Shown piece by piece: positions 1 through 7,137 of a stretch of 28,850 nucleotides of DNA. Numbering within the stretch: position 1 is the first letter of the stretch; the number at the start of each line of letters is the position of its first letter. The notes under the pieces are model-generated. The model was not told the origin of the DNA, ran no database searches, and worked only from the letters and a program-made list of their open reading frames with translations. Source of the DNA: a virus; the IMG/VR virus record IMGVR_UViG_3300004463_000602, positions 1 through 28,850 of that record; one strand, written 5' to 3'. Made by a program: the position numbers and the translations under genes.

Positions 1-1
1 C

Positions 2-124
2 TACCACAAGGAAGGCTGGTACAGGGACGCCGAGAGCTTCACGCACGTTCACTACTCGGACACGACCAGCTTCTTCACGGCGGACACCGTAGAGGCGGCA
101 TACGCCGCAGCGCTCGCTGCCTGA
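2..124 (+). CDS. C-terminal end of an unidentified protein (cut by window edge)
   Basis: The first bases continue an open frame that ends at TGA 122-124, giving about 40 residues of C-terminus. The fragment is rich in aromatic residues and His near its start and ends in an Ala-rich helix-like tail. The stop overlaps the ATG of the next gene by one base (TGATG), so it belongs to the same transcript. The 5' part lies outside the window, and too little is left to name a function. A virion protein is likely only by position. Confidence 0.6.
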   Translation, partial: YHKEGWYRDAESFTHVHYSDTTSFFTADTVEAAYAAALAA

Positions 125-1056
125 TGGCCTTCCCGACCACCTCCGTTCTCACGACCTTCACCGGAGCGGACGAGGATCCCCTCTCCGAGGGCGGCAACTG
201 GTCGGGGCCGATCAGGGCGGCGCGTGGGAGGGGTGTGCGTAATACCAACCAACGCCGCCCCGGAGCGACCGGGAACGCGACCAAACAGGACTACTGGACG
301 CCCGCGACGTTCACCGATACCGAGGTTTTTTACACGCTCGTGAACAAGCCCGCCTCGGGCTACGTGGACCTGATCGCGCGCATCTCCAGCCCGAACACAG
401 CAACTCCCACCATGTACGAGTTGGAGATCACCATTGCCGCCGGCACCGACACCTGGGAGCTGTACCAGATCAGTGCCGGAACGGGAACGCTCATCAACAC
501 CTTCACAGCCACCGAGCTCGCAGCGGGGGATCAGGTGGGCATGGAGGTTCTCGGCACGGGCGCGACGGTCACGATCAACGCCTGGCACAAGCCTTCCGCT
601 GGAGCTTGGACGCTCATCGGAACCTATGCCGACACAAGCGCGAACCGCATCACCTCCGCTGGCTACATCGGTATCGAGTCGAACCAGAGCCTTCAGCAGA
701 TAGACGACTTCGGCGGCGGAGAGGTCGTCTCTACCGTTACCGGCCTTCAGTACAAACGTCTGAGCGGTCCGGAGCAGCTCACGACCTCGGCTGCCACCAT
801 CTACACCGTCCCCACCGGCAAGCGCGCACGCATCCTGCACACGCACGCTTCCAACCCCACCGGCTCGCTGGTCGATCTCACCATGTCCATCGGAACGGAC
901 GCTGCCGGTACGCGCGTGCTGGACGGCTACCCGACTCGGGTGGACAGGGTGTGGGATGACTTCACGCCCTACGACCTGGCCGCCGGGGAGACGCTGCAAG
1001 CCTTCGCCGGGACCGGGAGCGCGCTCGTGCTGACGGTCACGGGCTACGAAGTGTGA
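124..1056 (+). CDS. Two-domain virion fibre/decoration-like protein
   Basis: A 310-residue protein. Residues about 1-205 look like a beta-rich lectin/LamG-type jelly roll, with many Thr, Gly and Trp residues and a late stretch of the form W..IG.Y.D......AGYIGIE that recurs in such folds. Residues about 215-310 match, by eye, the separate 106-residue protein at 17698-18018, sharing the block SIGTDAAGTR followed by DGY/DGF and a closing Q.FAGT....LT. It is therefore a modular protein with one duplicated domain. The ATG overlaps the previous stop, and the stop overlaps the GTG of the first glycosyltransferase. A role as minor tail or capsid-surface protein is inferred from composition and neighbours. 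No enzyme motif is visible. Confidence 0.65.
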   Translation: MAFPTTSVLTTFTGADEDPLSEGGNWSGPIRAARGRGVRNTNQRRPGATGNATKQDYWTPATFTDTEVFYTLVNKPASGYVDLIARISSPNTATPTMYELEITIAAGTDTWELYQISAGTGTLINTFTATELAAGDQVGMEVLGTGATVTINAWHKPSAGAWTLIGTYADTSANRITSAGYIGIESNQSLQQIDDFGGGEVVSTVTGLQYKRLSGPEQLTTSAATIYTVPTGKRARILHTHASNPTGSLVDLTMSIGTDAAGTRVLDGYPTRVDRVWDDFTPYDLAAGETLQAFAGTGSALVLTVTGYEV

Positions 1057-1724
1057 TCGACGTACTGGTTCCCATCCTCGGCCGCTCGCCGCTCGAGATG
1101 CTGCGTACGCTGGGGGAGACGACGACCGTGCCCCACGCGGTCTTCTTCATCTGCTCCCCCGGAGACGAGATGGTCGAGGTCTGCCGTTCCACGGGGCATG
1201 TGACCTGGGTGGTGGAGTGGGAGCCCGGTCGGGCTGACTTCGCGCGCAAGATCAACTGGGCCTACGAGCACACCGAGTCACCCTGGATCTTCCAGGGGGC
1301 AGACGACATCCGCTTCTACCCCAACTGGGACGTGGCCGCGATCTCGGTGGCCTACGAGAAGGGCGCGCAGGTGATCGGGACCAACGATCTGCACAACCCC
1401 GGCGTCAAGGTGAGGGCGACCTCCACCCATACCCTGATCGCCCGCGAGTACATCGAGCGCTGTGGTGGCACCTGCGACGGCACGGGCGCGATCTTCTCGG
1501 AAGCCTACGACCACCAGTTCGTGGACAACGAGCTGATCGAGCTCGCCAAGCTACGCGGCACCTGGGCCTTCGCGGAGCACTCGATCGTCGAGCACCTGCA
1601 CCCGGTCTGGAATCTGGCCGAGTGGGACGAGACGTACCTGAAGGCGTTCCGAGAGACGGAGGAGGACACGCGCCTCTTCAACCAGCGCCGGCGGATGTTC
1701 AAGAGGGCTGCCCTCAGACGGTGA
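1053..1724 (+). CDS. Glycosyltransferase-like protein (GT-A fold)
   Basis: A 223-residue protein starting at GTG 1053, overlapping the previous stop by four bases. The N-terminus (IDVLVPILGR) fits the first strand of a GT-A nucleotide-sugar fold. Residues 83-85 (ADD, in GADDIRFYPNWD) sit where the metal-binding DxD motif of family-2 transferases is expected. A later His/Glu-rich segment (EHLHPVW) resembles the C-terminal metal or acceptor region. It probably moves a sugar from an activated nucleotide to an acceptor in the cytoplasm; donor and acceptor are unknown. It opens a run of four related genes. The DxD is imperfect, so activity is less certain than for the gene at 1974. Confidence 0.65.
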   Translation: MIDVLVPILGRSPLEMLRTLGETTTVPHAVFFICSPGDEMVEVCRSTGHVTWVVEWEPGRADFARKINWAYEHTESPWIFQGADDIRFYPNWDVAAISVAYEKGAQVIGTNDLHNPGVKVRATSTHTLIAREYIERCGGTCDGTGAIFSEAYDHQFVDNELIELAKLRGTWAFAEHSIVEHLHPVWNLAEWDETYLKAFRETEEDTRLFNQRRRMFKRAALRR

Positions 1725-1730
1725 TATACT
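1722..1730 (+). promoter_or_regulatory. Possible extended -10 promoter, leaderless start
   Basis: TGATATACT (TG-N-TATACT) ends seven bases before the ATG at 1738, and no Shine-Dalgarno sequence precedes that ATG. The arrangement matches the -10 spacing of leaderless transcripts, in which transcription starts at the A of ATG. A 5-bp dyad GAGGG-CTG-CCCTC (1703-1715) occupies the -35 area. AT-rich hexamers are rare in this GC-rich window, which supports the call, but no -35 box is seen. Confidence 0.4.
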
Positions 1731-1737
1731 CCTGCCC

Positions 1738-1977
1738 ATGAGAATCTTCGGAGAGTGGCGTTACGTAACATCGCTCCTCAACCTCGCTCGCAGGCAGAAC
1801 AAGATCATCTCCCGCCTGCGCGCCGAGAACATCGAGCTCCGCCGTGACTGCCTCGATCTCGCCTGCGCCTGGCGCATATCCATCGAGCGCCCCGAAGTGG
1901 ACATCCGAGACGACCTGAGCGCGATGATCGACAAGCTCAAAGACGAGCTGTCCGTGCTCGAGGAGCACTCCGTTTGA
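1738..1977 (+). CDS. Small helical (coiled-coil-like) protein of unknown function
   Basis: A 79-residue protein beginning at ATG 1738. Residues 12-35 and 58-76 show regular spacing of Leu/Ile with charged residues, suggesting two helices that could pair as a coiled coil; two Cys lie at about residues 38 and 43. No known domain is recognised. It sits inside the glycosyltransferase run and is the only gene there that has its own promoter-like sequence and lacks a ribosome binding site. Codons 8-10 carry the palindrome GTTACGTAAC. Its stop overlaps the TTG of the next transferase. It could be a regulator or a partner subunit for the transferases; neither is shown by sequence. Confidence 0.6.
   Translation: MRIFGEWRYVTSLLNLARRQNKIISRLRAENIELRRDCLDLACAWRISIERPEVDIRDDLSAMIDKLKDELSVLEEHSV
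1760..1769. repeat. Palindrome GTTACGTAAC, copy 1
   Basis: Perfect 10-bp inverted repeat inside the 79-residue gene, starting 22 bases after its ATG and about 30 bases after a promoter-like -10. It has the form of a dimeric protein binding site. See the finding on the four copies. Confidence 0.6.
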
Positions 1978-2597
1978 ACGTCTCCATCATCATCGCCACC
2001 TACGGCGATCCATCCTGGCTGACGATGGCCGAGGAAAAGGCTCTGCCATCAGCCGAGGCACAGGATCCTTTCCATGTCATCATCGGGCACCGGGAAGAGG
2101 GGACGATCGCAGAGGCTCGGAACCGTTTGGCTGGGGAGGCCAGAGGTGACTGGCTCTGCTTCCTCGACGCAGACGACGAGCTTGGCCCTGGGTACATCCA
2201 GGCCATGCAGCGGGCTTACGAGCAGAGGGGTCGAGACGACGGCACTCCTCCTCTGCTCACGCCCGCCGTCTCCTACGTGCGCAAGGGACGCAAGTACCCG
2301 CCTCAGTTCAACGACCGTGGCATCCCACTGACCAAGGACAACTGGCTGGTGGTCGGCACGCTCGTTCACCGAGATCTCTTCATGCAGGTGGGCGGCTTCT
2401 CCGACTATCCGCATGGCTTCGAGGACTGGAGCCTGTGGGCGAAGTGCTGGAAGGCCGGAGCGGAGATCGTCAAGGTTCCCCAGGCCGTGTACATCGCTCA
2501 CTTCAATCCTCGCTCCAAGCACCGCCTCCAGTGGCGTGACCGGCGCTGGCAGGTGGAGATGCACAACAAGGTGGCAGCGGAGCTGTTTCCAGAATGA
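1974..2597 (+). CDS. Family-2 type glycosyltransferase
   Basis: A 207-residue protein with a clear GT-A pattern. It opens with NVSIIIATYGDP (first beta strand and donor loop), carries a run E.RN.LA..A.GDW before the metal site, and has DADDE at residues 65-69 as the DxD motif. A later FEDW segment around residue 148 supplies the acidic catalytic-base region typical of family 2. The start is TTG at 1974, overlapping the previous stop as TTGA, consistent with the overlaps throughout this block. It should transfer a sugar from a nucleotide donor in the cytoplasm; specificity cannot be read. It has no membrane segment. The next gene encodes a tiny membrane peptide that could tether it. Confidence 0.85.
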   Translation: MNVSIIIATYGDPSWLTMAEEKALPSAEAQDPFHVIIGHREEGTIAEARNRLAGEARGDWLCFLDADDELGPGYIQAMQRAYEQRGRDDGTPPLLTPAVSYVRKGRKYPPQFNDRGIPLTKDNWLVVGTLVHRDLFMQVGGFSDYPHGFEDWSLWAKCWKAGAEIVKVPQAVYIAHFNPRSKHRLQWRDRRWQVEMHNKVAAELFPE

Positions 2598-2701
2598 GCT
2601 ACAAGCGCTACCCGCCGAGGATGAACTGCGGCACCTGGACTCTCTTCATGATGGGTCTGTGGGGGCTCGTCATCTGCCTCTTCTGGTGGTTGTGGCTGTG
2701 A
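2594..2701 (+). CDS. Tiny single-span membrane peptide
   Basis: A 35-residue reading frame, ATG 2594 to TGA 2699-2701. The first dozen residues are basic and polar (SYKRYPPRMNCG) and the rest is a continuous hydrophobic, Trp-rich helix long enough to span a membrane, giving a positive-inside orientation. Both ends overlap neighbouring genes by four bases (ATGA with the upstream transferase, GTGA with the downstream one), which argues that it is translated. No family is recognised. It could anchor the glycosyltransferases at the membrane, or be a small holin-like peptide. Confidence 0.55.
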   Translation: MSYKRYPPRMNCGTWTLFMMGLWGLVICLFWWLWL

Positions 2702-3333
2702 AGCTGCACACGGTCTTCATCACCTACAACCGGCTCGAGTTGACCAAGCAGGCGATCGAGAGTTATCTGGACACGGTGAGCGTCCCAAGCACGATCTGCG
2801 TGGTGGACAACGGCTCGACGGACGGGACGCAGCAGTGGTTGAAGACGACGCCGTACCTGACGCTCCTCTTCCCCGAGAACAAGTACCCCGGCTTCGCCTG
2901 CAACGCAGGCTGGGAGATGGCACCCCCTGACTGCAAGTTTCTGCACCGGGCCGACAACGACCACGGCTTCCTGCCCGGCTGGTGGGAGGAGGTCGAGCGC
3001 ATCTTCGGCTCGGAGAAGGTGGGGCAGGTGGGCCTGCGCATGGATTCCGAGGAGCCGAGCGGCCACTACAACGTGGGCGGCAACAACGTCATTCGCAAGC
3101 TGCTCTGGGACAAGGGGCTGCGCTACGACGAGCGCCCCTGGCCCGAGTACCCACCGGGCTACTCCGAGGACTCCTTCTTCTCTCCCGCCGTCGAGCAGAT
3201 GGGCTACACCTGGACGCGCGTGAAGCGTCCCTGCATCCGGGAGCTGGAAGCTGCGAACGCGGACGATCCCTACTACCGGCACTCCTGGGGAGCCAGGCGC
3301 ATCTACGGCTTCGGCCTGGAGCACACGAACTGA
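2698..3333 (+). CDS. Family-2 type glycosyltransferase
   Basis: A 211-residue protein read from GTG 2698, which overlaps the upstream stop; a longer reading from 2413 would bury the previous two genes and is rejected. Motifs are typical of family 2: VFITYNR at the N-terminus, VVDNGSTDGT with D37 in the donor-binding loop, and HRADNDH (D86 and D88) as the metal-binding motif. An acidic SED stretch near residue 160 may hold the base. The C-terminus carries RHSWGARRIYGF. It is a soluble cytoplasmic enzyme by appearance. The close chain of transferases suggests stepwise building of one glycan, but donor and acceptor are unknown. Confidence 0.85.
   Translation: MKLHTVFITYNRLELTKQAIESYLDTVSVPSTICVVDNGSTDGTQQWLKTTPYLTLLFPENKYPGFACNAGWEMAPPDCKFLHRADNDHGFLPGWWEEVERIFGSEKVGQVGLRMDSEEPSGHYNVGGNNVIRKLLWDKGLRYDERPWPEYPPGYSEDSFFSPAVEQMGYTWTRVKRPCIRELEAANADDPYYRHSWGARRIYGFGLEHTN
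3318..3332 (+). promoter_or_regulatory. Shine-Dalgarno plus probable CTG start
   Basis: GGAG (3318-3321) lies eight bases before CTG (3330-3332), and that CTG overlaps the upstream TGA as CTGA. No ATG, GTG or TTG is available in frame near this point, and the protein homology begins right here, so CTG is the best start. Confidence 0.55.
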
Positions 3334-3896
3334 TCTCGATAGTCATCCCGACGATCGAGGGTCGGGAGAACTTCCTCGGCCGTGCCATTCGCTCCCTCAC
3401 CGACTTCAAGCCGCCGGCGCACGAGTACGAGTGGCTGATCTACCACGACCGGCCCACCTGCAACATCGCCTGGAACGAGGGCGCGCTCGAGGCCCAGGGC
3501 GACTACATCCTCTTCTTCGCGGACGACCTGGAGGCGCACGCGAACTGGGCGGAGACGGGGATTGCCTGGGTCGATTCCGGATACCTTCCCTGCGCGCGCA
3601 TCCTCAACCCGGACGGCACGCTTCAATCCTGCGGAGACGATGCCTACGAGAAACCGACCTGGACGCCTGCGCAGGTGGCCCGCGTTCCTTTCTGCACTCG
3701 GGAGCAGATGCAGGCGATCTTCCCGGTCATGCCGACCCAGTACATGGGCGACTACCACTTCTCGCACTTGGGAGCCAAGCATGGTTGGCCCACGGTGGTC
3801 GTGCGCGAGTTCGTCTTCACGCACCATCTGACCGATGTGGGAAGATTGCACACGCTCCGTGACGACTACGAACGCTTTCTCGAAGTGATCCGGTGA
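3330..3896 (+). CDS. Glycosyltransferase-like protein with probable CTG start
   Basis: A 188-residue protein. The N-terminus ISIVIPTIEGRENFLGRAI is the first strand and helix of a family-2 transferase, and FADDLEAH (D65, D66) is in the metal-site position. It is shorter than typical family-2 enzymes. A C-terminal FTHHL segment may contribute metal or acceptor contacts. The only in-frame ATG lies about 350 bases upstream, inside the previous gene in another frame; the natural start is CTG 3330, giving the same four-base overlap with the previous stop as the other cassette genes. Its own stop overlaps the GTG of the epimerase. Function is assigned by fold pattern and context. Confidence 0.7.
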   Translation: MISIVIPTIEGRENFLGRAIRSLTDFKPPAHEYEWLIYHDRPTCNIAWNEGALEAQGDYILFFADDLEAHANWAETGIAWVDSGYLPCARILNPDGTLQSCGDDAYEKPTWTPAQVARVPFCTREQMQAIFPVMPTQYMGDYHFSHLGAKHGWPTVVVREFVFTHHLTDVGRLHTLRDDYERFLEVIR

Positions 3897-4792
3897 AGGT
3901 CATCATCACCGGGGGCGCTGGCTTCCTCGGGAGCCACCTCGCCTTCGAGCTGGAGCAGTCCGGGCACGAGGTGGTCGTGTTCGACCTTCAGGTTTCTCGC
4001 TACCACGATCTCCGCTTCCCCGAGCTCGTCGAGCAGCGCTTCGAGGAGCACAAGGACGCGGACATCTGCGTCCACCTGGCGGCGAAGGTGGGACGGCTGT
4101 TCGGTGAGGAGGATCCGATGGAGACGATCACCGACAACGTGGGCATCACCGCGCTCGTCGCCCAGGCGTGCGGCAAGCACAAGATCCGCCTGGCCTACGC
4201 CTCCACCTCGGAGATCTACGGTGACAACGGCGAGGCCGTGTGCGACGAGTACGCCGGCCCCTTCTCCTGGCCGCACAACCTGTACGGGATCTCCAAGTAC
4301 TTCGGGGAGCAGGTGTGCCAGCACTACGCGCCCAGGAATCTCAACATCTTCCGCTTCTCGATGCCCTACGGGCCCGGGCTACCCGCAGGCCGGGGCCGAG
4401 CGGCGATCATCAACATGCTCCACCAGGCGCTGCACGAGAAGGCCATCCCCGTTCACGATGGGGCCGAGCGCTCCTGGTGTTACGTAACGGACACCGTGCG
4501 CGCAGTGCGGATGGTGCTGGAGCGCAAGGAGGGCGGCATCTACAACATCGGTCGGGACGACGCGGCGGTGCCGATGAAGCGCGTGGCCGAGCTCGCCTGC
4601 AAACTGGCCGACGCCCATCCCTTCCTGATCGAGATCGTTCCCGCGCCCAAGATGCAAACCGTGGTCAAGCGGCTGGCGACCGAGCGCATTCGCTCGATCG
4701 GCTGGAAGCCAGAGGTCGATCTGGAAGAGGGGATGGTTCGGACGCTGGAATGGGTACTCACCCTTGACGAGACGGGAGCAGTCGCAGCCTGA
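3893..4792 (+). CDS. NAD-dependent NDP-sugar epimerase/dehydratase
   Basis: A 299-residue extended short-chain dehydrogenase. It starts with KVIITGGAGFLGSHLA, the Rossmann NAD(P)-binding loop GxxGxxG at residues 7-13, with an acidic D at the end of the second strand (VVVFDLQ). TSEIYGD around residues 105-110 and the catalytic YGISK (Y131, K135) complete the triad seen in UDP-galactose 4-epimerases and related dehydratases. It interconverts or modifies a nucleotide sugar in the cytosol; the exact substrate cannot be read. It is linked by a GTGA overlap to the transferase cluster, so it most likely supplies a donor sugar to those enzymes. Length is usual for the family. Confidence 0.85.
   Translation: MKVIITGGAGFLGSHLAFELEQSGHEVVVFDLQVSRYHDLRFPELVEQRFEEHKDADICVHLAAKVGRLFGEEDPMETITDNVGITALVAQACGKHKIRLAYASTSEIYGDNGEAVCDEYAGPFSWPHNLYGISKYFGEQVCQHYAPRNLNIFRFSMPYGPGLPAGRGRAAIINMLHQALHEKAIPVHDGAERSWCYVTDTVRAVRMVLERKEGGIYNIGRDDAAVPMKRVAELACKLADAHPFLIEIVPAPKMQTVVKRLATERIRSIGWKPEVDLEEGMVRTLEWVLTLDETGAVAA
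4479..4488. repeat. Palindrome GTTACGTAAC, copy 2
   Basis: Perfect inverted repeat within the epimerase gene, spanning the codons for C-Y-V-T. It is identical to copies 1, 3 and 4. Confidence 0.6.
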
Positions 4793-4806
4793 GGAGGAGG
4801 TGAGTC

Positions 4807-4956
4807 ATGGCAGCCAAGAAGAAGTCCGCATCCACGAAGAAGGAGCCGGAGCTGGTGGTCGAGGACGGCCAGTACTACATCGTCGATGGCAGTAAGAAGA
4901 TCGACGTGGGCCGTAGCCGCATCTACGCCGAGAGGATGCTCGCGGAGCACAAGTGA
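4807..4956 (+). CDS. Small Lys-rich protein, unknown function
   Basis: A 49-residue protein with a strong ribosome binding site (GGAGGAGGTG) a few bases before ATG 4807. The first 15 residues are Lys/Ser/Ala-rich and basic, followed by a short beta-like segment (GQYYIVDGSKKIDVG) and a charged helix. No domain is recognised. Its stop overlaps the GTG of the lysin gene, so the two are probably translated together. The basic tail might bind nucleic acid or an acidic cell-wall polymer; this is speculation. Confidence 0.6.
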   Translation: MAAKKKSASTKKEPELVVEDGQYYIVDGSKKIDVGRSRIYAERMLAEHK

Positions 4957-6527
4957 TCGATCTCTTCCAGCCGGGGATCTACCTTCGCTGCCCCGGCGGG
5001 AACGTCGAGCGCCCCGATCTGCACAAGCTCGCCGCCAAGTGGGGAGCGCTCAACATCGGCACCGACGCCTGCGTGCAGCCGGCGGATGCCTGGGACAAGC
5101 AGCGTGAGCTGTACCGCGCGGCCAGCTTCCCCTTCTTCCCCTGGCGCTACTGCCACTCGATAGCCGAGGTCGAGAATCTCATCTCCACCGCCGTCCTCTG
5201 GAAGTCGCCCGCGATCGGGCTCAACCTGGAGAACGTGGCCGGAGAGAAGCTCGACCTGCGCGAGGTGCGGGATGTGGTGCTCGACTTCTGGGTGCAGCCG
5301 CACGGAGGCCAGGTGCACATGGCGACTCTGCCCTGGGTCCAGAACGAGCAGGGCTGGGGCAATCTCGACTTCGCCGTGGCCGCGCTCGAGATCTTCCCCG
5401 ACGAGCAGAACATCTGGCCGAACGGGAAGTTCGACGCCAAGATCCTGAACGACTGCATCGAGCACGCCTTCGCCGAAGGATTGAAGAAGGTGACGCTGAT
5501 GCTCAAGACCAAGGACTACGTGCAGTCCGAGTACGGCTCGGCCGTCTCTATCTGCCGCTCGCTTTACACTGCCGACGATATACAGGTGAGCGTTCCTGCC
5601 TGGGAGGGCTGGGCACAGGCGCAACCCTGTACCCGCTTACAGGAGGCTCCCGTGACCGACCCCTGGTATCTGAAGCCGTACAAGAAGGGCACGGCGATCG
5701 GGCCGACTCATCTGCCCCGCGTGCTCAAGCCACCGGCGGATGGGAACGTGATGGCGGGAGACGACGTGACCGCGATCAAGCGCACCGTTTCCCACGCCCA
5801 GCGTTGGCTCCCCTGGCAGCCCTCGCAGTGGGACAACCGCTACCGGGAGTCCTTCGCGATGGGGGCCGGGGGCGGGCGGGTGGCGACCTCGGGCGTGCGC
5901 GGCTTCCAGCGCCAGGAGGGACTGCCGCAGACGGGGATCGTCGATGACGTGACCTACCAGCGGATGCGGCGAGCTCTGATCCCGGTCGGCCCGCGCGAGG
6001 GCGACCACATCTTGGACGCGATGTCGATCAAGCTGATTAAGGAGGCGATCGAGGAGTTCGGGCCGGCAGGGAAGCGGGAGAAGGTGCGCGCCGCGATCAC
6101 GGAGTTCTGCGTGCAGGCAGAAGGTGCCGAGGAGGTCTGGCACTACTCCCAGCAGCGCCCCTATACCGGGCTCGGGCTCGCCCCCGAGCGCGAGCAGTGG
6201 GCCGACTGCTCCTCCTACGTCATCAAGACGTACTGGGCCGCGCGTCAGAAGACGGGCATCCTTATCCCTGATCCCTCCAAGTACCGCTACTCCGGCTACG
6301 GCAACACCTGGGACGATCTGGACGGACACCCGCGAGTGACGAGCGGCAACTACCTGGTCGGGGACCTCGCCCATTACGACGGGCACGTCACCCTCTGCCG
6401 CAAGGCCGGGAACGCAGCAACCTCGGTCTGGTCGAGCCACGGAGCAGAAGGTGGCCCAGAGGCGCTGCCGCTCTACTACCGGGGCGACTTCCGCTTCGTC
6501 TGCCGTCCTCCGCTCCTTCCCTCCTGA
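4953..6527 (+). CDS. Three-domain peptidoglycan hydrolase (lysin) with NlpC/P60-type end
   Basis: A 524-residue protein. Residues 1 to about 235 look like a TIM-barrel glycosidase-type domain (strands such as ALNIGTDAC, AIGLNLENV, VTLMLKTKDY). Residues about 265-345 match a peptidoglycan-binding repeat, with GVRGFQRQEGLPQTGIVDDVTYQRM. Residues about 375-520 fit an NlpC/P60 cysteine peptidase: Cys419 in WADCSSYV, His478 in YDGHVTLC, and a possible third residue around His496. It should cut peptidoglycan, either for lysis or, as a virion part, during DNA entry. The start is GTG 4953, overlapping the small Lys-rich gene. Placement beside the portal rather than with the late membrane genes leaves both roles open. 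Confidence 0.75.
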   Translation: MIDLFQPGIYLRCPGGNVERPDLHKLAAKWGALNIGTDACVQPADAWDKQRELYRAASFPFFPWRYCHSIAEVENLISTAVLWKSPAIGLNLENVAGEKLDLREVRDVVLDFWVQPHGGQVHMATLPWVQNEQGWGNLDFAVAALEIFPDEQNIWPNGKFDAKILNDCIEHAFAEGLKKVTLMLKTKDYVQSEYGSAVSICRSLYTADDIQVSVPAWEGWAQAQPCTRLQEAPVTDPWYLKPYKKGTAIGPTHLPRVLKPPADGNVMAGDDVTAIKRTVSHAQRWLPWQPSQWDNRYRESFAMGAGGGRVATSGVRGFQRQEGLPQTGIVDDVTYQRMRRALIPVGPREGDHILDAMSIKLIKEAIEEFGPAGKREKVRAAITEFCVQAEGAEEVWHYSQQRPYTGLGLAPEREQWADCSSYVIKTYWAARQKTGILIPDPSKYRYSGYGNTWDDLDGHPRVTSGNYLVGDLAHYDGHVTLCRKAGNAATSVWSSHGAEGGPEALPLYYRGDFRFVCRPPLLPS

Positions 6528-6538
6528 AAGGAAAGACG

Positions 6539-6703
6539 ATGAAGGTTCAGATCTTCAAGGGCAACGGGCGACAGCCCTGGTACATCCGGCTCGTCTCCGG
6601 CAACGGCCAGATCCTCAACATCAGCGAGGGCTACTTCTCCAAGTGGAACGCCAAGCGCGCTGCGCGCAAGGTCTTCCCTGACATCAGAATCGAGGTTGTG
6701 TGA
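6539..6703 (+). CDS. DUF1508-like small protein
   Basis: A 54-residue protein with a GAAAGGAAAG ribosome binding site before ATG 6539. The sequence F.GN.RQPWYIRLVSGNGQIL followed by SEGYFSKWNAKRAARKVF resembles the DUF1508 (YegP-type) motif, in which an NG....SEGY core is followed by a Lys/Arg-rich helix. These small alpha/beta proteins are widespread, and their molecular role is not established. It sits directly after the lysin and its stop overlaps the next ATG as TGATG. Assignment rests on the motif alone. Confidence 0.6.
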   Translation: MKVQIFKGNGRQPWYIRLVSGNGQILNISEGYFSKWNAKRAARKVFPDIRIEVV

Positions 6704-6789
6704 TGCTGGCAGACGGCGGCGTGTACATCTCGGGCGGACTGCTCGTTCTCATTCTCATCATCGTTCTGATCGTCTACATCGTTCGATGA
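6703..6789 (+). CDS. Single-span membrane peptide (holin-like)
   Basis: A 28-residue frame that is almost wholly one hydrophobic Leu/Ile/Val helix, with a short polar N-terminus (LADGGVYISGG) and a terminal Arg. It overlaps the previous stop by one base and the next ATG by four, strong grounds for it being translated. Its size and position just after a lysin suggest a holin-type or holin-regulating peptide, although no family is recognised. A simple membrane tether is another possibility. Confidence 0.5.
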   Translation: MLADGGVYISGGLLVLILIIVLIVYIVR

Positions 6790-7121
6790 ACATCCCCGAC
6801 TGGTGGGAGGCAGCGCTGCTAGCGCTCGCTGCCTGGCGCATCTTTCAGCTCATCGCCTTCGACTCGATCCTCGACCAGCCCCGCCGTTACGTAACGCGGC
6901 TCGGGAAGAAGTGGGAGAAGGAGGGCGATGCGCTGCCCAAGGAGTACCGGATGAAGTGGGCGCTCTTCATCAACTGCCCCTACTGCCTGGGCTTCTGGAT
7001 CACCCTCCTCTGGTGGGTGGCGTGGCAGATCTGGCCGCATGGGACACTCATCGTCGCAGCCCTCTTTGCTCTCCATGCGGGCATGATCGCTGGTCACAAA
7101 CTTCTGTCGTCCGACGAGTGA
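6786..7121 (+). CDS. DUF1360-like membrane protein
   Basis: A 111-residue protein; the start ATG 6786 overlaps the upstream stop as ATGA, so the longer reading from 6696 is not needed. Residues about 8-25 and two segments near residues 58-75 and 78-95 are hydrophobic. The motif INCPYCLGFWITL and the upstream LDQPRRYVTR are the hallmarks of DUF1360, a family of small phage and bacterial membrane proteins of unknown biochemical role. Next to a lysin it is a candidate lysis-accessory or membrane-pore protein. Codons 34-37 contain the palindrome GTTACGTAAC. Confidence 0.65.
   Translation: MNIPDWWEAALLALAAWRIFQLIAFDSILDQPRRYVTRLGKKWEKEGDALPKEYRMKWALFINCPYCLGFWITLLWWVAWQIWPHGTLIVAALFALHAGMIAGHKLLSSDE
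6886..6895. repeat. Palindrome GTTACGTAAC, copy 3
   Basis: Perfect inverted repeat, extended to 12 bp here (CGTTACGTAACG, 6885-6896). It lies inside the DUF1360-like gene, about 240 bases upstream of the possible promoter at 7125. Confidence 0.6.
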
Positions 7122-7124
7122 CGC

Positions 7125-7130
7125 TAAGAT
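7125..7130 (+). promoter_or_regulatory. Possible -10 element (TAAGAT), leaderless start
   Basis: TAAGAT stands exactly seven bases before the ATG at 7138, the same geometry as TATACT before 1738, and both are followed by a C-rich spacer ending GCCC. No Shine-Dalgarno is present. A promoter here would serve the portal-capsid block. The -35 region (TTCTGT at 7102-7107) is weak. Confidence 0.3.
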
Positions 7131-7137
7131 CGCGCCC

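Noticed and set aside
52-999. 315-residue antisense frame opposite the first full gene
   Set aside because: Shadow-type composition, no domain, and full overlap with a gene that has overlapping start and stop with its neighbours.
2982-3329. Longer N-terminus for the transferase that ends at 3896
   Set aside because: The ATG at 2982 would place about 116 residues of Arg/Gly-rich sequence inside the previous transferase in another frame. The family motif starts at 3333.
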